From Bacteroidales bacterium (lineage in GTDB: Bacteria; Bacteroidota; Bacteroidia; Bacteroidales; Muribaculaceae), in assembly GCA_004552725.1 (NCBI GenBank), contig SFNM01000060.1:1-11460 (forward strand): DNA of 11,460 nt, in the 5' to 3' direction. The translations under genes were made by a program, and so were the position numbers. Under the pieces are notes generated by a model. That model was not told the origin of the DNA and did not search any database. It saw only the letters and a list, made by a program, of their open reading frames with translations. Shown here in pieces: positions 6,916 to 11,460 of the stretch; position 1 is the stretch's first letter; each line of letters starts with the position of its first letter.

Positions 6916-7512
6916 ATGTCAGATACCTTTCGCACTATCGCCGCTCCGTCAGAGGCCGTATTTACCGAGAAACGCTCGAAATTTTTAGCGTTTGCTTATC
7001 CTGTGTCTACGGCCGAACAGGCCAAAGAGCGCGTGGCAGAACTGTCGAAGAAATACTTCGATGCACGTCATGTGTGCTGGGCTTATATGTTGGGTCCTGA
7101 ACGCAAAGAATTTCGCGCCAACGACAACGGTGAACCTTCCGGCACGGCCGGCAAGCCCATCTTGGGTCAAATCAACTCGTTGGAATTGACCGATGTGGTG
7201 ATAGGTGTGGTAAGGTATTTTGGCGGCATAAAATTAGGCACTTCAGGGCTAATCGTGGCCTATCGCCAAGCGGCGCGGTTAGCCCTCGAAGCGGCTGATA
7301 TTATCGAATGTCATCAGAGCAAAAATATCACGTTCGCATTTCCTTATATGGTGATGAATGATGTGATGAAAGTGGCTCGTATGCCCGGAGTTGCAATCAT
7401 CGAACAATCCTTTGAATGTACTTGCAATATGACTCTTCGCATCGAACTCGACCACTTCGATAATGTGAGCCGCAAACTGGCTGATATTGATGGACTTACA
7501 TTCAACGACTAA
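6916..7512 (+). CDS. yigZ: YigZ / IMPACT family protein
   Basis: A 198-residue cytosolic protein of the UPF0029 / IMPACT family. The N-terminal domain holds the signature NDNGEPSGTAGKP (69-81) and the strand-turn VVRYFGGIKLGTSGL (98-112), both diagnostic. The C-terminal part (from about 137) would be the small ferredoxin-like domain found in bacterial members. The fold resembles a domain of elongation factor G, and eukaryotic IMPACT affects Gcn2 signalling, but the bacterial role is not settled. It is sandwiched between cydB (2-nt gap) and dpp5 (16-nt gap), so it rides in the oxidase operon; I see no functional reason for that in the sequence. Confidence 0.95.
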   Translation: MSDTFRTIAAPSEAVFTEKRSKFLAFAYPVSTAEQAKERVAELSKKYFDARHVCWAYMLGPERKEFRANDNGEPSGTAGKPILGQINSLELTDVVIGVVRYFGGIKLGTSGLIVAYRQAARLALEAADIIECHQSKNITFAFPYMVMNDVMKVARMPGVAIIEQSFECTCNMTLRIELDHFDNVSRKLADIDGLTFND

Positions 7513-7528
7513 CTTTTATCAAACTATA

Positions 7529-9631
7529 ATGACTTACCTAACAAAAACTATTGCAATGAGCGCTTCAGCATTGATGATGGCCGCGTCGGCCGTTGCTGCC
7601 GACAGCGATGCCCCGCTGATTGAGCGCCCCGACTATCAAAACCCTTCGGGTATTTTCACTATTGAGACTCTCGAACAATTAGGCCGTGTAAGCGAGCCAA
7701 CTGTGTCGCCCGATGGCAGCAAAGTGCTCTTCGGTATCACTTGGGAGAGCATTGAACAAAACAAAGGCAACCGCGAACTCTGGGTTATGAACCTTGATGG
7801 CTCCGAGCAAACTCGCATCACTACCACCGCCAAGAGCGAAAACTCCGCAGTGTGGATTGATGGTGGCAAGCGCATCGCTTTTCTTTATCCCGATGCGGAT
7901 GGCAAACCACAAGTATGGGTGATGAACCCCGATGGCTCCGAGCGTAAGCAAATATCCACCCTCAAAGGTGGAGTCAGCGGCTTCCTTTTCTCCCCCGACC
8001 AAGCCAACGTGGTAATGATCGGCACCGTCCCCGTTGAAAACAAAGATCCGGAAATCTTCGATGGCATTCCACAAGCCACCGGCCGCGTGATTACTGACGT
8101 GATGTACAAGCACTGGGACGAGTGGGTGGTTGACATCCCCCACCCCTTCATCGCTCCTTTCGACGGCAACACCATCGGCCAAGCCATTGACATCATGGAA
8201 GGCGAACCATTCGAGGCTCCCATGAAACCATTCGGCGGCATTGAATCGTTCGCATGGTCGAAAGATGGCACCACGCTTGTGTATGTATCACGAAAGAAAA
8301 CCGGTCTCGAATACGCTGAATCAACCAACAGCGACCTCTATGCTTACAACCTCAACACAGGCCAAACCATCAACCTCACCGAAGGTATGATGGGCTACGA
8401 CACTTGCCCCGCATTCTCGCCCGATGGCAACACTCTTGCTTGGTTGAGCATGGAGCACGATGGTTGTGAGAGCGACAAGAACCGCTTGTTCATCATGGAT
8501 ATGAATACCGGCGAGCGCACCGACCTCACCGTCGACTGGGACTACACCATCGAACAATTCTTGTGGAATCCCAACGGCAAGAGCATTTGGTTCAATGCAT
8601 ACCACCAAGGTGGTGCTCCCATTTTCTCTATCGATGTGAAGACTCGCAAGGTAACTACTTGGGCTGATGGCATCTGTGATTTCACTTCGCTCAGTTGCGC
8701 TGACGAAAAGACCGTCATCACCATGCGCCACAGCATGCTCCGCCCCAACGAAATTGTGAAGGTAGTGGCCAAAGGTCGCGACAAATTCGAAGTGACAGAT
8801 CTCACTGACGTAAACGGCTTCATCTTCGCTCAACTCACCATGCCCACCGTCGAAAAACGTATGGTTCCCACCACCGACGGCAAGGAGATGCTTACTTGGG
8901 TAGTGCTTCCGCCCAATTTCGATGCAAACAAGAAATATCCGGCAATTCTCTACTGTCAAGGCGGCCCGCAAAGCGCTGTAAGCCAATTCTGGAGTTATCG
9001 CTGGAATTTCGCGTTGATGGCCTCGCGCGGCTATGTGATTATTGCACCAAACCGCCGCGGTGTGCCAGGTTTCGGCACTGAATGGGAAGCGCAAATTTCC
9101 AAAGACTATCCCGGACAGAATATGGCCGACTATCTCGCTGCTGTTGACTGTCTCAAGCAAGAGCCCTATATCGATGAAGACCATATCGGTGCTACCGGTG
9201 CAAGTTATGGCGGTTTCTCCATATACTACCTCGCCGGCAACCACGATGGGCGCTTCAAAGCATTCTGGGCTCATGCCGGTATCTTCAACATCGAAGCACA
9301 ATATCTCGAAACTGAAGAAATGTGGTTCGCCAATTGGGACATGGGCGGCGCCTACTGGGATCGCAACAACGCTGTGGCTCAACGTACATTTGCTAATTCG
9401 CCCCACCGCTTCGTTGATCGCTGGGACACCCCCATTGCCATATCACATGGCGAGTTCGACTTCCGCATCCTTGCCTCACAAGGTATGGCCGCTTTCAACG
9501 CAGCACGTATGCGTGGTATCCCCTGCGAAATGGTTCTCTATCCCGACGAAAACCACTGGATCCTCAAGCCTCAAAATGCCATTGAATGGCAACGTTTGTT
9601 CTTCCGTTGGTTCGACCGCTGGCTGAAGTAA
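7529..9631 (+). CDS. dpp5: Dipeptidyl-peptidase 5, S9 family, exported
   Basis: A secreted serine exopeptidase that releases dipeptides from peptide N termini. It closely resembles Porphyromonas gingivalis DPP5 as I remember it (for example MYKHWDEWV, GEPFEAPMKPFGG, GMMGYDT). I chose the ATG at 7529, giving 700 residues and a signal peptide: lysine at 6, a hydrophobic core at about 8-19, and likely cleavage after SAVA (23) or the next alanine. The upstream ATG at 7487 lies in yigZ and would bury the signal. Residues about 30-440 form the beta-propeller with repeated SPDG-like blades. The alpha/beta-hydrolase domain follows, with CQGGPQ for the oxyanion region (about 476-481) and the catalytic triad Ser559 (GASYGG), Asp644 (GEFDFR) and His676 (DENHW). 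A periplasmic site is likely. It would supply dipeptides for amino-acid fermentation. The operon ends here. Confidence 0.93.
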   Translation: MTYLTKTIAMSASALMMAASAVAADSDAPLIERPDYQNPSGIFTIETLEQLGRVSEPTVSPDGSKVLFGITWESIEQNKGNRELWVMNLDGSEQTRITTTAKSENSAVWIDGGKRIAFLYPDADGKPQVWVMNPDGSERKQISTLKGGVSGFLFSPDQANVVMIGTVPVENKDPEIFDGIPQATGRVITDVMYKHWDEWVVDIPHPFIAPFDGNTIGQAIDIMEGEPFEAPMKPFGGIESFAWSKDGTTLVYVSRKKTGLEYAESTNSDLYAYNLNTGQTINLTEGMMGYDTCPAFSPDGNTLAWLSMEHDGCESDKNRLFIMDMNTGERTDLTVDWDYTIEQFLWNPNGKSIWFNAYHQGGAPIFSIDVKTRKVTTWADGICDFTSLSCADEKTVITMRHSMLRPNEIVKVVAKGRDKFEVTDLTDVNGFIFAQLTMPTVEKRMVPTTDGKEMLTWVVLPPNFDANKKYPAILYCQGGPQSAVSQFWSYRWNFALMASRGYVIIAPNRRGVPGFGTEWEAQISKDYPGQNMADYLAAVDCLKQEPYIDEDHIGATGASYGGFSIYYLAGNHDGRFKAFWAHAGIFNIEAQYLETEEMWFANWDMGGAYWDRNNAVAQRTFANSPHRFVDRWDTPIAISHGEFDFRILASQGMAAFNAARMRGIPCEMVLYPDENHWILKPQNAIEWQRLFFRWFDRWLK

Positions 9632-9641
9632 TATAGCCATC

Positions 9642-9695
9642 CATTCAACAACAATGGCCGCCCCCCTATCCAGGAGCGGCCATTGCCGTTGAATG
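9642..9695. terminator. Large two-part hairpin between convergent genes
   Basis: CATTCAAC (9642-9649) pairs with GTTGAATG (9688-9695), and AATGGCCGC (9653-9661) with GCGGCCATT (9676-9684), separated by a symmetric 3/3 internal loop and capped by a 14-nt loop. It starts about 10 nt after the dpp5 stop. There is no T tract on either side, so this is a stable 3' end structure and not a textbook intrinsic terminator. Placed in the convergent gap, it may serve both strands. Confidence 0.7.
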
Positions 9696-9722
9696 TAAAT
9701 AGCGTAAAGTCAAAAAGTATCT

Positions 9723-9763
9723 AAGTATGGTGATATTCAATAGATTTTGCAACTTCCATACTT
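9723..9763 (-). terminator. Weak hairpin after the minus-strand pair
   Basis: AAGTATGG (9723-9730) and CCATACTT (9756-9763) are perfect inverted repeats directly beyond the stop codon at 9764. On the minus strand a T-rich stretch follows about 6 nt after the stem (complement of 9712-9716). The 25-nt loop makes it weak; an alternative pairing uses AAAAGTAT at 9713-9720. Confidence 0.35.
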
Positions 9764-10810
9764 TTAAAGTCTCATTTGAATGTATTTGTTGCGAAAGAAT
9801 TCTATCCTAAGAGGCTTAAGTATTTCCAAGGCTTGCGAAATTAGGTAGCCTTCATCATTACCTGTCTCTACAAGCGGCTCATAACAATGCGACATTATCC
9901 ACATGTATTGGGCATATCGTTTTAGCATTGATTCGGTGATAAATGTGCGGTTGGCTTTGTACCATGTGCTGAAAAGTCGCAAGGCTTCATCGCTTGCTCG
10001 GCGGCTATTGCTATATTGGAGTCGACTATCATAAGCCAAGTTGCCGTATCCGCTTACTGAAGTTGAAAAAATGCTCGGTAAACCGCGTAAGAATACAGGG
10101 CAGTCGGTAATACTGCGCAAACATTCTATCAGCGATGCAATTTCAATGGCGCGTTGCTCCGGAATAAAACTATCGACCGTGAGGTTGGATAGAATTTGGT
10201 CGTATTCGGCAAAATTGATTTCAATATTGAGCGTGTCGACTACTATGGAATTATCCTCGGCTTTAGCCCATCCCAAGTTGCGCGGTGCGACAAAAGGATT
10301 AATCTCGTCGGGAATTACCTTGGTAGTGAGATGGTTCATAGTCGATGCGCAGTCGTATTTTCTGAAAAAGAAATCGAACTGCAACTTACGTAGACTACGC
10401 ATAATATCTTCGTGAATCCATCGGCCTCCGTATGTCAATTGTCCGGTTTCCGGTCGGCTTTTGTAATCGCTTAGAATGTCGAAGAACTGCGTGATGGTAG
10501 AATCTGCGAAGAATATGTAGTTATAATTATACCACAGGTAGATTAAGCGAGCGTCATCGGCGCTTAATATTGAATCATTCCTTATTTCGAGGTCAATATT
10601 CAAATCCCCGACACACTCAAACAACTCAATTGTCGACAACATATCTCGGCTCACGGCAATTGAAGCGCTATCGGTATCTAATTGACTGTGCAACCTATCC
10701 ATGCAGCGTTTTACATCTATGGTGTTAGCAGTAGTTGGTTGTGGAGACTGTGCCAAAACCGACGCAAAAACTGTCGCCAGCAAAAGTATCATTGAAAACT
10801 TTCTTGTCAT
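9764..10810 (-). CDS. Secreted protein of unknown function (348 aa)
   Basis: I do not recognise this family. The N terminus has a clear Sec signal peptide: two basic residues (Arg3, Lys4), a hydrophobic core at 7-16 and a good cleavage site after SVLA (20), leaving a mature N terminus starting QSPQ. The mature protein looks mostly helical and rich in aromatic residues, especially YLWYNYNYIFF (91-101) and FDFFFRKYD (145-153). It has six cysteines (36, 66, 154, 230, 237, 309), which could form disulfides after export. There is no second membrane segment, lipobox or type IX sorting domain, so the periplasm is the likely place. Its start lies 1 nt after the stop of the upstream gene, so the two are surely co-transcribed. 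The length and the consistent signal peptide support a real gene. Confidence 0.85.
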   Translation of the reverse strand: MTRKFSMILLLATVFASVLAQSPQPTTANTIDVKRCMDRLHSQLDTDSASIAVSRDMLSTIELFECVGDLNIDLEIRNDSILSADDARLIYLWYNYNYIFFADSTITQFFDILSDYKSRPETGQLTYGGRWIHEDIMRSLRKLQFDFFFRKYDCASTMNHLTTKVIPDEINPFVAPRNLGWAKAEDNSIVVDTLNIEINFAEYDQILSNLTVDSFIPEQRAIEIASLIECLRSITDCPVFLRGLPSIFSTSVSGYGNLAYDSRLQYSNSRRASDEALRLFSTWYKANRTFITESMLKRYAQYMWIMSHCYEPLVETGNDEGYLISQALEILKPLRIEFFRNKYIQMRL

Positions 10811-10811
10811 A

Positions 10812-11444
10812 TCAGTGTTGTCTTCTTAGGGTTACGACCTCAACTTTGCCATCATTTAGCCATAGCGTAAGCATGTAGGCGTAGGTGGTAGTGGATGCTT
10901 CTATTTGGACCGGTATCTCAATAGCCGGCATGGTCAAATGTAAGTAATTTTCAGGCGGATCGAGAGTGCTATCTATCGTAAGCGCTTGTTCAATACAAGT
11001 ATATAATGTACGCTTACCGGGCCTGACTCTCTGCCCGCGGATGATTTCAAGCCTGTCGACATTATCGCCGATATTGATGCCGAATAGGGGTAAGTATGCT
11101 GCTACCGCATCACTTAGAGGGGCATCTGCCGCATTGCCTAATGCGGCATACTCCAAAATCATCGGACCGCCATTTTCGCTCACGTAGCGCAAATCGCGCG
11201 TGCAACTATAGTGCGGATTATGTAAATCCAACTGAGCAACACCCCGTTTGGAATCTACGGCATATTCAAACGCATGATATATGTCACCATCGGCCGGACG
11301 ATGTTCACTCAGAATCGCAGCGGCGTCGGGGAAGATTAGCCACTGAATTGCATCAATTGAAACTCGGTAAGGGGTTTGCGACCGCCCACAAATTGCCATG
11401 GTGGAACATAGCATAAGCAATATGATTTTGGGTAAGTGTTTCAT
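10812..11444 (-). CDS. Secreted protein of unknown function (210 aa)
   Basis: No family recognised. It starts with a signal peptide: Lys2 and Lys6, a hydrophobic core at 7-18, then a short polar stretch. Cleavage may fall after GRS (22), before Gln23; Cys19 does not sit in a good lipobox, so lipidation is unlikely but not excluded. The mature part alternates short beta-like strands (RVSIDAIQWLIF, LEIIRGQRV, IEIPVQIEA, YAYMLTLWLNDG, VEVVTL) with loops and holds two cysteines (81, 150) that might pair. The last 30 residues look like a beta hairpin. It is the first gene of a two-gene minus-strand unit, followed after 1 nt by the 348-residue secreted protein. Its promoter would lie right of the window, since only 16 nt remain. 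Confidence 0.82.
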   Translation of the reverse strand: MKHLPKIILLMLCSTMAICGRSQTPYRVSIDAIQWLIFPDAAAILSEHRPADGDIYHAFEYAVDSKRGVAQLDLHNPHYSCTRDLRYVSENGGPMILEYAALGNAADAPLSDAVAAYLPLFGINIGDNVDRLEIIRGQRVRPGKRTLYTCIEQALTIDSTLDPPENYLHLTMPAIEIPVQIEASTTTYAYMLTLWLNDGKVEVVTLRRQH

Positions 11445-11460
11445 AATTATAAATAGAAAA

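Noticed and set aside
7487..7528. Longer N terminus for DPP5
   Set aside because: It lies partly in yigZ and would push the signal peptide away from the N terminus; the ATG at 7529 gives a normal signal.
8321..9406. 361-residue open frame on the minus strand opposite dpp5
   Set aside because: It is wholly antisense to a gene with a complete catalytic triad and family motifs along its length, has no family features of its own, and arises from the codon bias of dpp5.
1..11460. Mobile element, CRISPR, defence system or RNA gene
   Set aside because: I looked for transposase motifs, regularly spaced repeats, tRNA-like cloverleaves and toxin-antitoxin pairs and saw none; the coding capacity is filled by the genes listed.

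Overview
This window looks like ordinary chromosome from a member of the Bacteroidales (phylum Bacteroidota), probably a gut Muribaculaceae- or Porphyromonadaceae-like species. The signs are promoter boxes of the Bacteroidota type (TAnnTTTG with an upstream TTG), no Shine-Dalgarno sequences before most starts, and several families largely typical of this phylum: the DUF2582 winged-helix protein, DUF5063, DUF4492 in front of cydA, a CydB carrying QGGQ, and a dipeptidyl-peptidase 5 closely resembling the Porphyromonas gingivalis enzyme as I remember it. The genus assignment is inference.

Layout. Positions 1-172 hold two hairpin terminators. A small winged-helix gene lies on the minus strand (173-382). 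Positions 383-785 are an AT-rich divergent intergenic region with two promoters, a perfect AT-rich inverted repeat and a GC-rich hairpin. A plus-strand operon follows (786-3725): gmk, nadD, a DUF5063 gene and an M18 aminopeptidase gene, tightly packed, with two identical 8-bp start/stop overlaps, ending at a strong terminator (3815-3860). A second plus-strand operon (3939-9631) has its own promoter: DUF4492, cydA, cydB, yigZ and dpp5. It ends at a large hairpin (9642-9695) in the convergent gap. Two minus-strand genes separated by 1 nt (11444-10812 and 10810-9764) encode secreted proteins I do not recognise.

How the genes work together. The first operon joins nucleotide and NAD biosynthesis (GMP to GDP; nicotinate mononucleotide to its adenine dinucleotide) with a cytosolic aminopeptidase and an uncharacterised acidic helical protein. 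The second encodes a cytochrome bd quinol oxidase with a one-helix DUF4492 partner, probably for high-affinity oxygen use or scavenging in an anaerobe or nanaerobe. Behind it sit an IMPACT/YigZ protein and an exported dipeptidyl-peptidase that would feed peptides into amino-acid catabolism.

I found no mobile elements, CRISPR arrays, tRNA or rRNA genes, defence genes or biosynthetic clusters, and no clear undescribed system. The least explained parts are the pair of secreted orphans at the right end, the structured intergenic region before gmk, and the DUF4492 and DUF5063 proteins.
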